64,000 bases of DNA, from positions 1-64,000 of the forward strand of contig NZ_MSIF01000013.1 in NCBI RefSeq assembly GCF_001921215.1. Reading direction: 5' to 3'. The notes beneath the pieces are model-generated. The model saw only the letters and a program-made list of their open reading frames with translations. It searched no databases and was not told the origin of the DNA. Position numbers and translations under genes: made by a program. The stretch is from Actinophytocola xinjiangensis. Lineage in GTDB: Bacteria; Actinomycetota; Actinomycetes; Mycobacteriales; Pseudonocardiaceae. Of this stretch, positions 49,092 to 58,310 are shown one piece after another; position 1 is the first letter of the stretch; every line of letters begins with the position of its first letter.

Positions 49092-49748
49092 TCACCGCAG
49101 CCTGCGTTCCAGGCGCCGGGACAGCACCGTCAGCGGCAGGCAGATGACGAAGAACACCAGCAGCACCGCACCCAGGATCTCCACCGCGTGGGTCTGGCCG
49201 CCGCTGAGCGTGAGCCGCTCGATCGACCGTTGGGACGCCTCCAGCACGTCCAGCAGGCCGATCACCGCGGCCAGCGAGGTCTGCTGGGTCAGGTTCACCA
49301 CCAGGCCGACCAGCGGCGGCAGCGCCCGCCGGGTGGCCTGCGGCAGGATCACGTACCGCATCCGTGGCCGCCAGCCGAACCCGAGCGCCGCGCCGGCCTC
49401 GGACTGTCCACGCGGGACCGACTGCACGGCGCCGCGCACCACCTCGGCCACGTTCGCGCTGCCCCACAGCGTCAACCCGACCGCCGCCGCGACGAACGTG
49501 TCGACGTCCAGCCCGATCACCGGCAGCACGAAGAAGATGAAGAACAACGTGATGATGATCGGCAGTCCCCGCCAGATCTCCACGTAGACCCGCACCACCG
49601 CGCGCACCGCCACCGACGGCAACGTCAGCAGCGTGCCGGCCACCACCCCGAGCAGCACGCTGGCCGCGATGCTCACCAGCGACAACAGCAGCGTCGTGAC
49701 CAGCCCCTGGCCGACGTAGGACGCGACGGGTCCGACCCAGGCCGGCAT
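49092..49748 (-). CDS. Polar amino acid ABC transporter permease (second)
   Basis: A 218-residue HisM/GlnP-type permease. YVEIWRGLPIIITLFFIFFV and VVRGAVQSVPRGQSEAGAAL, then GFGWRPRMRYVILPQATRRA, are the hallmark EAA region of amino-acid permeases. ATG 49748 shares one base with the stop of the partner permease (TGATG). It acts in the membrane as a heterodimer with that protein. Confidence 0.92.
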   Translation of the reverse strand: MPAWVGPVASYVGQGLVTTLLLSLVSIAASVLLGVVAGTLLTLPSVAVRAVVRVYVEIWRGLPIIITLFFIFFVLPVIGLDVDTFVAAAVGLTLWGSANVAEVVRGAVQSVPRGQSEAGAALGFGWRPRMRYVILPQATRRALPPLVGLVVNLTQQTSLAAVIGLLDVLEASQRSIERLTLSGGQTHAVEILGAVLLVFFVICLPLTVLSRRLERRLR

Positions 49749-50416
49749 CAGTGACCTCCCGGAACGGCCAGGCGGCGCTCCAGCGCGCCGGAACCGAGGG
49801 ACAGCAGCCACACCAGTCCCAGGTAGACGATCCCGATCGCCACGAACAGCTCGAACACCCGGAACGACACCGCCACCAGGCCGACCGCGGTCTCGGTCAG
49901 CTCCGGGTAGCTGATCGCCACCATGAACGAGGAGTTCTTGAACACCGAGATCAGCGTGTTGGTCACCGACGGCATCGCGATGCGCGTGCCCAGCGGGAAC
50001 GTCGTGCGCCGGAAGGCCGCCAGCCGGGAGAACCCGAGCGCCCGGCAGGCCTCGACGTAGCCCGGCTCGACCGCCTCGAACCCGGCGCGGAAGTTCTCCA
50101 CGTTGTACGCCCCGCCCCACAGCAGCAGCGACAGCCAGCCGACGGTGAACCCCGACAACGAGATCCCCGCCTCCGGCAGCGCGAAGTACAGGAAGAAGAT
50201 CTGCACCAGCAGCGGCGTGTTGCGGAACACCTCCACGTAACAGGTGATCAGCTGGCGGGCCACCGGCACCCGCAGCGCCGCCACCGCGCCCAGCAGCGCG
50301 CCGACGACCAGTGCCCCGAGCATGCCGATCGCGCTGATCGCGAGCGTGCGGCCCAGGCCCTCGACCAGCTCCGGGAGGTGGTCGGGGACGTAGCCGGGGT
50401 CGAACTCGTAGCCCAT
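49748..50416 (-). CDS. Polar amino acid ABC transporter permease (first)
   Basis: A 222-residue HisQ/GlnP-type permease, with TCYVEVFRNTPLLVQIFFLY and FEAVEPGYVEACRALGFSRL as family signatures. It lies four bases after the binding protein gene and is followed without a gap by its partner. Together with the ATPase and binding lipoprotein it gives a complete amino-acid importer. Confidence 0.92.
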   Translation of the reverse strand: MGYEFDPGYVPDHLPELVEGLGRTLAISAIGMLGALVVGALLGAVAALRVPVARQLITCYVEVFRNTPLLVQIFFLYFALPEAGISLSGFTVGWLSLLLWGGAYNVENFRAGFEAVEPGYVEACRALGFSRLAAFRRTTFPLGTRIAMPSVTNTLISVFKNSSFMVAISYPELTETAVGLVAVSFRVFELFVAIGIVYLGLVWLLSLGSGALERRLAVPGGH

Positions 50417-50420
50417 CGGC

Positions 50421-51320
50421 TCAGCACTCGATGATCGGACCGGTCGGGTAGCTCAGCTCGTTGTCCGGGCGCGGCAGCACCTGGGCGAACTCCTGCTGGA
50501 CCGCCTCGTCGGTGACCGCGCCGGTGAACGCCGCCCAGAACTCGTCGCCCTCACGCATCTTCTCGACCGCCGCGTCGACCCACGCCAGCATCTCGGCGTC
50601 GCCCTTGCGCACGCCCATGCCCCACGGGCTGTCCGCCCGCACCTCGCCGACGACCTTGGTACCGCTGGTCTTCTTCGCCAGGTCCACCAGCAGCGTGTCG
50701 TCCTGGGCGAAGGCGTCGGCGCGTTCCTGGCGCAGCGCCGTCAGCGCCTCGCTGGTCTGCTCGAAGGGCACCTGCTCGACCTCGGGCCGGCACTCGGCCA
50801 GCCACAGGCTCGCCGTCGAGCCCTTGATGGTGATCACCGAGCGGCCGTCCAGGTCGTCCCAGCCGCCGATCGGCGAGTTGTCCGGCACCAGCATCTTGAC
50901 CCCGCCGGCGAAGTACGGGGAGGTGAAGTCGATGGTCTGCGCCCGCTCGGGCGTGTAGTTCATCGTCGCCATGATCAGGTCGATCCGGTTGGTGGTCAGG
51001 AACGGCACCCGGTTGGCGCCGGTCACGCAGGTCAGCTCGACCTTGCCCTCGTCGCCGAAGGCGTAGCCGGCCAGCCGGCGGGCGATGTCGATCTCGAAGC
51101 CGGCGTTCTCGCCGGCCTCGTCGATGTAGCCGAAGGGCGGGTAGTCGCACTTGACGCCGACGGCCAGCACCCCCCGGCTCTGCACGGCCTCCGGCAGCGC
51201 GACGCCGAGGTCGGCCTTCTCGGTCACCGGTGGCTGGGCGGGGGGCTCGTCGGCGTCGCCGCCGCACGCGGCGGCGGCCAGCGCGAGGACGACGAGCGGG
51301 AGCAACAGGCGGGCACGCAT
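50421..51320 (-). CDS. Amino acid ABC transporter substrate-binding lipoprotein
   Basis: A 299-residue family 3 solute-binding protein. The lipoprotein signal is LLLPLVVLALAAAACGGD. The body shows AVQSRGVLAVGVKCDYPPFG, ENAGFEIDIARRLAGYAFGD, and TTNRIDLIMATMNYTPERAQ, then IDFTSPYFAGGVKMLV, the classic glutamate/glutamine-type fold. ATG 51320 puts the signal peptide at the start; the upstream frame has no function. The ligand is probably a polar or acidic amino acid; specificity is not readable. Confidence 0.92.
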   Translation of the reverse strand: MRARLLLPLVVLALAAAACGGDADEPPAQPPVTEKADLGVALPEAVQSRGVLAVGVKCDYPPFGYIDEAGENAGFEIDIARRLAGYAFGDEGKVELTCVTGANRVPFLTTNRIDLIMATMNYTPERAQTIDFTSPYFAGGVKMLVPDNSPIGGWDDLDGRSVITIKGSTASLWLAECRPEVEQVPFEQTSEALTALRQERADAFAQDDTLLVDLAKKTSGTKVVGEVRADSPWGMGVRKGDAEMLAWVDAAVEKMREGDEFWAAFTGAVTDEAVQQEFAQVLPRPDNELSYPTGPIIEC

Positions 51321-51334
51321 GGGGACTCCTCGGG

Positions 51335-52072
51335 TCACCGCAGGACTTTGCGGAGGAACTGGCGGGTACGGTCGTGTCTCGGCTCGTCCAGCACCGTTGC
51401 CGGCGGACCCTGCTCGGCGATCACCCCGCCGTCCACGAAGACCAGCCGGTCCCCGAGTTCGCGGGCGAAGCCCATCTCGTGCGTGACGCACAGCATCGTC
51501 ATGCCCGACCCGGCGAGGTCGCGCATCACGTCCAGGACCTCGCTCACCAGCTCGGGGTCCAGCGCCGAGGTGACCTCGTCGAACAACATCACGTGCGGGT
51601 CCATCATCAGCGCGCGGGCGATCGCCACCCGCTGCTGCTGGCCGCCGGAGAGCTGGCGCGGATAGTTGGCGGCCTTGTCGGCCAGGCCGACGCGCTCCAG
51701 CAGCGTGTGCGCCCGTTGCTCAGCGTCGGCCCTGGCGGTGCGCAGCAGCTTGCGCGGCGCCAGCGTCAGGTTGTCCAGCGCGGACAGGTGCGGGAACAGG
51801 TTGAACTGCTGGAACACCATGCCGATCCGGCGGCGCACCTGGTCGAGGTCCACGCCGGGGGCGGTGATGTCCTCACCGTCGAGCAGCACCTGCCCGGAGG
51901 TCACCGGCTCCAGCAGGTTCACACAGCGCAACAACGTGCTCTTGCCGCCGCCGGAGGGCCCGATCACCACCAGCACCTCCCCGGTGGCGACCGTCAGGTC
52001 GACACCGCGCAGCACCTCGACGTCCCCGAACGCCTTGTGCACGCCGCGCAGTTCGATGGCGCCGCCGGTCAT
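51335..52072 (-). CDS. Amino acid ABC transporter ATP-binding protein
   Basis: A 245-residue ATPase of the HisP/GlnQ group: Walker [30 protein letters not shown], signature [19 protein letters not shown], Walker [17 protein letters not shown] and H-switch [11 protein letters not shown]. Its ATG at 52072 overlaps the stop of the threonine-synthase-like gene by four bases, so enzyme and importer are co-translated. Confidence 0.94.
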   Translation of the reverse strand: MTGGAIELRGVHKAFGDVEVLRGVDLTVATGEVLVVIGPSGGGKSTLLRCVNLLEPVTSGQVLLDGEDITAPGVDLDQVRRRIGMVFQQFNLFPHLSALDNLTLAPRKLLRTARADAEQRAHTLLERVGLADKAANYPRQLSGGQQQRVAIARALMMDPHVMLFDEVTSALDPELVSEVLDVMRDLAGSGMTMLCVTHEMGFARELGDRLVFVDGGVIAEQGPPATVLDEPRHDRTRQFLRKVLR

Positions 52073-53289
52073 GACGGCAGGCTCGCGTTCCTCGGCAGGA
52101 CCGGCGGGTCCGGCACCGTGGCGGCGTGCGGGTACTTGAGGGCCGTGCCGGTGTTGAGGACCAGCACCTCCTCGTCGCCGGAGAGCCAACCGGTGCCGCG
52201 CAGGTGCTCCACGGCGGCCAGCGTCGCGGCGCCCTCCGGGCACATCAGCAGGCCCTCGGCCGCCGCGCAGGCCGCCTGGGCGGCCAGGATGTCCTCGTCC
52301 GGCACCGCGACGGCCGTCCCGCCGGTGTCCCGCACGGCGTCCAGGATGAGGAAGTCGCCGATGGCGCTGGCCACGTTGATGCCGAAGGCCACGGTCGTGG
52401 CGTCCGCCCACGGCTCGGCGGTGCGGGCGCCGGCCTCGAACGCCCGCACGATCGGCGCGCACCCGGTGGACTGCACGGCCACCAGCCGGGGCGGCTCACC
52501 GGTCAGCCAGCCGAGCGTGCGCAGCTCGTCGAGGGCCTTGCGGATCCCGATCAGACCGACGCCGCCGCCGGTCGGGTAGACGATCACGTCCGGCATCCGC
52601 CAGCCGAGCTGCTCGACGATCTCCAGGCCCATCGTCTTCTTGCCCTCGATGCGGTACGGCTCGCGCAGCGTCGCGGTGGAGAACCAGCCGTCGGCCACGG
52701 CTTGGGCGGCCAGCGCTCCGGCGTCGCCGATCAGACCGTCCACGATGTACAGCCGGGACCCGGCCATCGCCGACTCCAGCCGGGTGATCGCCGGCGCCTC
52801 GGCCGGCATCACCACCAGCGACCCCAGCCCGGCCCGCGCCGCGTAGGTCGCCCACGCCGCGCCCGCGTTCCCGTTGGTGGGCATGGTGATCCGGTCGATC
52901 CCCAGCTCCCTGGCCCGCGAGATGCCGACCGCAGCGCCCCGGGCCTTGAAGCTGCCGGTCGGCAGCAGGCCCTCGTCCTTGACCAGCAGGCCCGGCACCC
53001 CGATCGCCCGCCCGTGCACCGGCAGCGGCAGGATCGGGGTCATGCCCTCGCCGAGGGTGACGACGTTGCCGGGGTCGAGCACCGGCAGCAGCTCGCGGTA
53101 GCGCCACAGGTCCGGCGTCCGCGCCGCGATGTCCTCGGTGGACACCGTGGCGCGCACCAGGTCCAGGTCGTAACGCACGAGCAGCGGGCCGCCGCAGGGA
53201 CACAGGTTGTGCGCCTCGCCGGCGTCGTAGCGGGTCTGGCAGCGCGCGCACTCCAGGTGGGACAACCCGCTGGTCCACGATCCGTCCAC
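52069..53289 (-). CDS. Threonine synthase-like PLP enzyme with N-terminal zinc ribbon
   Basis: A 406-residue fold-type II PLP enzyme. An N-terminal four-cysteine knuckle (Cys14, Cys17, Cys30, Cys32; [16 protein letters not shown]) precedes the catalytic domain with PLP-lysine Lys115 in [12 protein letters not shown], and [20 protein letters not shown] and [20 protein letters not shown]. This is the short, archaeal-type threonine synthase layout, also shared by cysteate synthase and related lyases. The gene heads an amino-acid importer operon, away from hom and thrB. It may therefore act on an imported or secreted amino acid and not in threonine biosynthesis. GTG 53289 is the start. Confidence 0.85.
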   Translation of the reverse strand: MDGSWTSGLSHLECARCQTRYDAGEAHNLCPCGGPLLVRYDLDLVRATVSTEDIAARTPDLWRYRELLPVLDPGNVVTLGEGMTPILPLPVHGRAIGVPGLLVKDEGLLPTGSFKARGAAVGISRARELGIDRITMPTNGNAGAAWATYAARAGLGSLVVMPAEAPAITRLESAMAGSRLYIVDGLIGDAGALAAQAVADGWFSTATLREPYRIEGKKTMGLEIVEQLGWRMPDVIVYPTGGGVGLIGIRKALDELRTLGWLTGEPPRLVAVQSTGCAPIVRAFEAGARTAEPWADATTVAFGINVASAIGDFLILDAVRDTGGTAVAVPDEDILAAQAACAAAEGLLMCPEGAATLAAVEHLRGTGWLSGDEEVLVLNTGTALKYPHAATVPDPPVLPRNASLPS

Positions 53290-53310
53290 GTGACTCCTGT
53301 TCGGGTCTGG

Positions 53311-53345
53311 TCCGGGGAGGACGCCGCACCGGCGTCCTCCCCGGA
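53311..53345 (-). terminator. Strong hairpin terminator after the M14 peptidase gene
   Basis: A perfect 16-bp stem, TCCGGGGAGGACGCCG/CGGCGTCCTCCCCGGA, with a three-base loop, eight bases beyond the peptidase stop and before the threonine-synthase-like gene on the same strand. Confidence 0.8.
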
Positions 53346-53352
53346 CACGGGG

Positions 53353-55944
53353 TCAGTCCGCGATGCCCGCGAACCGCTCGGGGGACAGCTGCTCGGCCGG
53401 GCCGTTGAACAGGGCGTTGAACACCATCTTCTGTTCGCCCCGGTTCCACGTCCGGAACGCGGCCTGGTTGCCGAAGGTGACCACCGATCCCTTGCCCACC
53501 TGCCAGGACACGGTGTTCACCGCGTCGCTGAGGTACTCGCCGCCGATCAGCCAGCCGCTTTCCAGCTGGTCGTCGCCGGCCGGGTACTTGCCGACCACGG
53601 TGTGCGGGTACTTGGCCGGGTCGGTGATCCGGTAGGCCCGGTCACCCTCGAACCACACCGGGTGGTCGCCCTCCATGCCCCACGCCGCCGGGTCGTCGCT
53701 GTCGATCTCCTGACGCAGCAACGATCCCGGGCCGTAGAACACCGAGGAGCTGGAGGGCAGCACCGATTCCAACGGCAGCCCGAACAGCTCCTGCGCGGTG
53801 CCCGCCGCGCTGCCGACGCTGACCAGCGTTCCGCCGTCGGTGACGAACTGGCGCAGCTGGTTCCAGCCGGTCTCGCCGACCCCGAACGCCCAGCTCCACT
53901 CCTTCGGGTAGTTGTTGGCGTTCAACCCGTTGACGATGGAGTTGCGGCTGACCCCGTCGGGCATCAGGATCGCGTCGTACTTGCCGGACAGGTTCTGGTA
54001 GTCCTTGGCCTTCACGATCTGGTAGTTGACCTTGTACTGGTCGAACATCCACATCAGCCAGCCGGCCGGCATGTTGTTGGGCGGCTTGAGCAGCCCGATC
54101 CTGGTGCCCTCCTTGAGCTGCACGCCCTCGATCGCCGGCACGTCGGCGATGGCGTACACCGGGATCCCGGTGGCCTTGGACTGGTTGGTCAGCACCGTCG
54201 TGGCCGGCCCGGTCGGCGGCACGATGAACGTGCCGGCCGGGTAGTCGCGGCCGCCGTCGCTGAACGCCGCCGCCGCGCGGAAGGTCGGCACGCCCTGCTT
54301 CTGCAACCGGGTGACCACCTGGTACACGCCGTAGGACTCCGGTCCCAGGACGTAGGCGCCGCCCTCACCGGGGACCGGCGGCATGCTCACCGGCTCCGGG
54401 GTGACCTTCTTCAGCTGCTTGGTGCCGACGGAGAACGCGTCGGTGACCAGGTCGGCGTCGAAGCCCAGCAGCATCGGCAGGGTGTGCGCGGTGACGTCGT
54501 AGGGCCGCTGCGGCGGCCCGCCCGGGTACTGCAGCAGCTGCGGGTAGTGCTGCACCTCGAGCAGCGTCTTCGCCCAGCGGGAGTAGGGCTGCTTCATGTA
54601 GATGACGTACGAGCCGGCCGGATAGGCCTTGCCGCCGGCGGTGAACTCGGTCTTCGCCTGGTGCACCTCGACCGCGCCCTTGAGCATGATCTCCAGGGTG
54701 TCGCGCACGGCCTGCGGGTCGCGCTGGCCGGCGGGGATGACGTAGGCGAAGGCGTCGGTGCGGGTGACGGCGTTGTTGGCGACCTTGTAGAAGTCCTTGA
54801 GCCAGTTGTAGCCGTCGTTGGCGAGCTCGTCGACCGCGGAGTAGAAGGCCTGCGAGGTGTAGTCGACGATCTGGCGCAGGGTCCAGGTGTTGGAGTCGTA
54901 CGGCTCGATGAAGTTGATCTCCGACTCCTGCTGGCCAAGCGGACCGTCGCCGACCTGCGGATAGGCCAGGTTGGACACCGAGGCGGCCTCGGTCAGCAGT
55001 CGGGCCGCGCCGTGGTAGACCTGGTACTGGCGCGAGGGCGTCCAGTAGTCGTAGGACTTGGCCCAGCCGACGCCCTTCATGCCGGCCGAGGTCATGCCGC
55101 GCTGCATCGCCATGCCGGCGTCGTTGGTCTGCTGCACGGTGATCGGGTCGATGTTGGGGTCGTAGGGGGACAGGTAGGGCGGGGTGAACATGCGCGGGGC
55201 GCCGGTACCGGCCTGGTGGGCGTCCTGGAACGCCTGCGGGTGGTACTTGTTCTGGATCGAGACCATCAGCTCGGACTCGTCCTGGGTGAGCATGAACCAG
55301 TCGCGGTTGTCGTCGTGGCCGGTGTACTTCTGGTACAGGTCGGGGTAGACGCGCGCGTAGTTGGTGCCGGCGGTGGCGTTGAAGTAGTCGTTGATGTGTC
55401 GCAGGCCGTCGGGGTTCTGCGACGGGACCATCAGGATGACGGCCTTGTCCAGGATGTTGTTGATGTACGGGGAGTTCTCCGTACCCAGCCGGTGGGCGAT
55501 CTCCAGCATGGCCTGGGCGTTGCCGACCTCGTTGGCATGGATGCCGGCCTGGACGTAGTAGAAGGGTTTGCCCTCGCGGGCGAGCTTCTCGGCGTCGGTG
55601 GGGGACAGGCCACGGGGGTCGGCGAGCCGGGAGTTGATCTCGACGAGCCGGTCGAGGTTGGCCAGGTTCTTCGGTGAGCTGATCGTCAGCATGACGTACG
55701 GGTTGTCCTCGGTCGTGCGGCCGAGTTCCTCGTAGTCGACGCGGTTGCTGCGCTCGGCGATGAGCTTGAAGTAGGGGAACATCGTGTCGATCGTGGCGAG
55801 CTTGCCGTCGGATCCGATGCGGAAGCCGAAGTACTGCTCGGGATTGGGGATGCTGGGCGCTGCCGACGCGGTCGGCAGCACCGGCGCCACCAGAGCGATG
55901 ACGGCGGTCGTGACCACGGCCATCCTCCGAAGAGGTGCGCGCAT
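53353..55944 (-). CDS. Large secreted M14-family zinc carboxypeptidase
   Basis: An 863-residue exported protein. A Sec signal (MRAPLRRMAVVTTAVIALVA to about PTASA-AP) precedes an M14 peptidase domain with zinc ligands His136 and Glu139 (AGIHANEVGNAQ), the substrate region SQNPDGLRHIN and HDDNRDWFMLTQ, and a further histidine in FQDAHQAG. The roughly 480-residue C-terminal half includes KLKDYQNLSGKYDAILMPDG-like and TDGGTLVSVGSAAGTAQELF segments that look like a glutamine-amidotransferase-type (DJ-1/ThuA-like) fold, as in related large bacterial M14 proteins. ATG 55944 has GAAGGAG upstream. It is divergent from a GntR gene. Confidence 0.87.
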   Translation of the reverse strand: MRAPLRRMAVVTTAVIALVAPVLPTASAAPSIPNPEQYFGFRIGSDGKLATIDTMFPYFKLIAERSNRVDYEELGRTTEDNPYVMLTISSPKNLANLDRLVEINSRLADPRGLSPTDAEKLAREGKPFYYVQAGIHANEVGNAQAMLEIAHRLGTENSPYINNILDKAVILMVPSQNPDGLRHINDYFNATAGTNYARVYPDLYQKYTGHDDNRDWFMLTQDESELMVSIQNKYHPQAFQDAHQAGTGAPRMFTPPYLSPYDPNIDPITVQQTNDAGMAMQRGMTSAGMKGVGWAKSYDYWTPSRQYQVYHGAARLLTEAASVSNLAYPQVGDGPLGQQESEINFIEPYDSNTWTLRQIVDYTSQAFYSAVDELANDGYNWLKDFYKVANNAVTRTDAFAYVIPAGQRDPQAVRDTLEIMLKGAVEVHQAKTEFTAGGKAYPAGSYVIYMKQPYSRWAKTLLEVQHYPQLLQYPGGPPQRPYDVTAHTLPMLLGFDADLVTDAFSVGTKQLKKVTPEPVSMPPVPGEGGAYVLGPESYGVYQVVTRLQKQGVPTFRAAAAFSDGGRDYPAGTFIVPPTGPATTVLTNQSKATGIPVYAIADVPAIEGVQLKEGTRIGLLKPPNNMPAGWLMWMFDQYKVNYQIVKAKDYQNLSGKYDAILMPDGVSRNSIVNGLNANNYPKEWSWAFGVGETGWNQLRQFVTDGGTLVSVGSAAGTAQELFGLPLESVLPSSSSVFYGPGSLLRQEIDSDDPAAWGMEGDHPVWFEGDRAYRITDPAKYPHTVVGKYPAGDDQLESGWLIGGEYLSDAVNTVSWQVGKGSVVTFGNQAAFRTWNRGEQKMVFNALFNGPAEQLSPERFAGIAD

Positions 55945-56036
55945 GTCCGCTCCTTCGGTGTCATATCCAGTTGTCAAGCGTGCGTGCACAAGCGGACGAC
56001 GGCGGTGCCGTCGCCCCGTAGCGGAATGGGAGGGTC

Positions 56037-56077
56037 GACCAGGAAAGGTCCTCTGTGGAGGATGGTGGTTCCTGGTC
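56037..56077 (-). promoter_or_regulatory. Nested hairpin or operator in the leader of the M14 gene
   Basis: GACCAGGAA (56037-56045) pairs perfectly with TTCCTGGTC (56069-56077). Inside, GTCCTC (56048-56053) pairs with GAGGAT (56058-56063) around a four-base loop. It lies 93-133 bases before the peptidase ATG and would be in its 5' leader or promoter. Confidence 0.45.
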
Positions 56078-56123
56078 TCACTCGTTTCTAACACCGAGGT
56101 GAGGCGCTGGGCAAGACTTGATT

Positions 56124-56133
56124 TTAGATCTAA
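56124..56133. promoter_or_regulatory. AT-rich palindromic operator candidate
   Basis: TTAGATCTAA is a perfect 10-bp palindrome inside an AT-rich island (about 56117-56144) that is very unlike the surroundings. It lies midway between the divergent M14 and GntR genes. GntR/FCD regulators commonly bind such short palindromes, so self-control and control of the peptidase are plausible. Confidence 0.5.
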
Positions 56134-56234
56134 TGTTTAATCTTCGTGTCAGGTTGGGCTGGTTGGCGTAACAGAGCGGGGCGGGGCCGGAGTCGGTAAC
56201 GTGTCCCGGTCACGAGGGAGGGGGTACGGACCCG

Positions 56235-56888
56235 ATGTCACTGCCCAGAAGCACCCTGAGCAGCATGGCCTACCAGGCGCTGCGCCACGCGATCCTCAGC
56301 GGCCGGCTGGCCCCGGGGTCGCACGTGAGCGTCCGCCCCCTCTGCGAGGAGTTCGACCTGTCGGCCACGCCGGTCAAGGCCGCGCTGCACGCCCTGGAAC
56401 GCGAAGGCTTCCTCGTCCTGCGGCCGCACCGAGGCTTCTTCGTCCCCGAGGTCAACCGGGCCGACATGCGGGAGCTGTACGAACTACGAGAGGTCCTCGA
56501 CGGCATAGCCGCCCGCCGAGCGGCGACCGCGCCCGACCGATCGGGCCTGGTCACCCGCCTCAACGCGTTGGTGGACCAACAGGCCAAGGAGCTGGCCAAA
56601 CCCGACCTGTCCGGCTACGGCGACCTGGACGTCCTGTTCCACCAGGAGATCCTCACCGCCGCCGGCAACGGCCGCCTCCAACACGTCGCCGAGAACATGA
56701 TCGGCCAACTACGCCTGGGCCGGGCGACGTCGGCCAGGGTCCCCGGCCGCCCCGCCGCCGCCCTGTCCGAACACACGGAGATCATCGCCGCCATCGCCGC
56801 CGGCCAGGGCTCCCAGGCCGAACGCCTGGCCCGCCGCCACGTCCGCAAATCCGCCAACGCCCTGGACAGATACCTGTCCAAACCCTGA
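56235..56888 (+). CDS. GntR-family regulator with FCD ligand domain
   Basis: A 217-residue GntR/FadR-type regulator. Its winged helix spans residues 8-75 (MAYQALRHAILSGRLAPGSH, SATPVKAALHALEREGFLVL, PHRGFFVPE). The FCD helical domain follows (ELYELREVLDGIAARRAA, FHQEILTAAGNGRLQHVAEN and HTEIIAAIAAGQGSQAERLA). The metal-binding pattern Asp/His-His-His of FCD proteins is largely visible. ATG 56235 follows a GGGAGGGGG stretch. It is divergent from the M14 peptidase gene across 290 bases holding an AT-rich palindrome. Confidence 0.9.
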   Translation: MSLPRSTLSSMAYQALRHAILSGRLAPGSHVSVRPLCEEFDLSATPVKAALHALEREGFLVLRPHRGFFVPEVNRADMRELYELREVLDGIAARRAATAPDRSGLVTRLNALVDQQAKELAKPDLSGYGDLDVLFHQEILTAAGNGRLQHVAENMIGQLRLGRATSARVPGRPAAALSEHTEIIAAIAAGQGSQAERLARRHVRKSANALDRYLSKP

Positions 56889-56926
56889 TCCTGGCCACCC
56901 CGCCGCGCCGATCCGGTCGACCGAGG

Positions 56927-57508
56927 TCAGTCCTCACCCACCAGATCGCCGAACGCCGACACCACAGCCACGACATCCGGGCTGCTCCGGTCGGAGGTAT
57001 CCACCCGCACGACCGCCGTGACCCCCGCCGCCGGCTCGAACACCGACTCCCGCAGCTCACCCCGCCGAGACGCCTCCGCGAGCTGCCGGTCCACGGCCCC
57101 ACCCCCGGCGGCCCGTCCCCGCAGGCGCTCACCGATCACCGCGTCCCGAGCCACGACCCACACCGCCAACACCCGCGCCCCGGCACCCACCAACACCCCC
57201 ACCAGCCGCTCCGAGACCACCGACGACTCCACCACGAAGCTCACCCCGCCCGCGGCGAGCACCCCGGCGGCCTCGACCATGACCTCCTCCGCACGCTCAC
57301 TGACCGCCCCACCCGCCACGAAGAACTCCTCCGCGAACCGCAGCTGTCGCCCCGCGCCGATCGTCGCCCCCGACAACCCGAGCCCGACCTTCACCTCGTC
57401 CCGCGTCAGACACGGCACCCCCAACCGGCCCGCCACCGCCCGCGCCACGGTCGTCTTCCCCGCGCCCGGCGACCCACACACCGCCACCACCACCGCTCGC
57501 GCCACCAT
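56927..57508 (-). CDS. P-loop kinase/AAA-type small ATPase
   Basis: A 193-residue P-loop protein like the zeta-toxin/adenylylsulfate-kinase/phosphotransferase-like AAA_33 group. Walker A is CGSPGAGKTTVARAVAGRLG. VPCLTRDEVKVGLGLSG follows as the acceptor region, and VSFVVESSVVSERLVGVLVG and ARDAVIGERLRGRA carry the lid arginines. ATG 57508 follows GAAGGA; the frame extends to 57532. It phosphorylates an unknown small molecule or antibiotic, or acts in nucleotide metabolism. It lies 25 bases beyond the siderophore-interacting-type gene on the same strand. Confidence 0.75.
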   Translation of the reverse strand: MVARAVVVAVCGSPGAGKTTVARAVAGRLGVPCLTRDEVKVGLGLSGATIGAGRQLRFAEEFFVAGGAVSERAEEVMVEAAGVLAAGGVSFVVESSVVSERLVGVLVGAGARVLAVWVVARDAVIGERLRGRAAGGGAVDRQLAEASRRGELRESVFEPAAGVTAVVRVDTSDRSSPDVVAVVSAFGDLVGED

Positions 57509-57533
57509 CCCCCCATCCTTCGAGCGACACACC

Positions 57534-58310
57534 CTAGGACCCGGCGACCCGCTCCTGGGCTTCGGCGAGGTCCTCGTTCGTCGGCGGGTCGTCCTGGGTG
57601 AGGGCGCGTCGCCAGTAGCCGGTGAACTCGATCTGGTCCTTCGCCATCCCCCGGCCGGTCAGGTGGCGCCGCAGGGTGCGGACCTCGCCGGCCTCGCCCG
57701 CCAGCCAGGCCACCTCCGGTAGCGGCAGTTCCGCGATCCGCTCCGCCAACCCGCCGCGCACCCAGTGCGTCTCGACCGTCGCCGCCGAGGGCAGGGGTTG
57801 TTCCTCCTGCTCGGAGTGGACCGACAGCACCACCGCCGCCCTGGCCGTCGACGGCAGGGCGGCCAGCAGTGACGTCACGGCCGGAACGGCGGTCTCGTCG
57901 CCGGCGAACAGGTACTCCGCCGCCTCCGGCAGCGCTCGCCGGTACGCCACCGACGGGCCGTAGCGGCCGACGACCTGCCCCGCCGCCGCCTGCCGGGCCC
58001 AGCGCACCGCCGGCCCACCGGTGTCGTGGAGGACGAAGTCGATCTCCAGGGTGTCGGGGGTGGCGGCGCGGACCGTGAAACTGCGCATCCACGGCCGCCG
58101 GTCCAGCGGGATCGCCAGGTACGCCTGGTACCAGCGCATCGTGTCGGCGTCCGACTCCGGCAGGCGCAGGGCGCCGCCGCGCGGGAAGTACAGCTTGAGC
58201 TGCTGGTCGGGCCAGTGTTCGAAGCCCTCGGGCGCGGCGAACGTGACGCGCCGCACCCGAGGGGTCGGCCGCGCCACCGCCAGCACCTCCAGCCGCCCTG
58301 CCTCCTCCAT
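57534..58310 (-). CDS. Siderophore-interacting protein (SIP, FAD-dependent ferric-siderophore reductase-like)
   Basis: A 258-residue SIP/ViuB-family protein. The FAD-binding barrel shows RPTPRVRRVTFAAP and RRPWMRSFTVRA with the RxxT/S motif, and GPAVRWARQAAAGQVVGRYG. The NAD(P)H-type domain has YLFAGDETAVPAVTSLLAAL and AWLAGEAGEVRTLRRHL. Members release iron from ferric siderophores in the cytoplasm. The start is ATG 58310, which shares one base with the stop of the UvrA-like gene (TGATG); GTG 58313 is the alternative. Pairing with a UvrA-like drug-resistance ATPase is unusual. Confidence 0.87.
   Translation of the reverse strand: MEEAGRLEVLAVARPTPRVRRVTFAAPEGFEHWPDQQLKLYFPRGGALRLPESDADTMRWYQAYLAIPLDRRPWMRSFTVRAATPDTLEIDFVLHDTGGPAVRWARQAAAGQVVGRYGPSVAYRRALPEAAEYLFAGDETAVPAVTSLLAALPSTARAAVVLSVHSEQEEQPLPSAATVETHWVRGGLAERIAELPLPEVAWLAGEAGEVRTLRRHLTGRGMAKDQIEFTGYWRRALTQDDPPTNEDLAEAQERVAGS

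Noticed and set aside
52126-55677. A 1183-codon plus-strand frame opposite the threonine-synthase-like and M14 genes
   Set aside because: Composition is antisense-like (Val/Gly/Arg/His runs) and no motif is present; the minus-strand genes are unambiguous.
56927-57508. Zeta toxin of a toxin-antitoxin pair
   Set aside because: The P-loop kinase fold is similar, but no epsilon-like antitoxin gene is adjacent and the zeta-specific substrate motifs are not evident.
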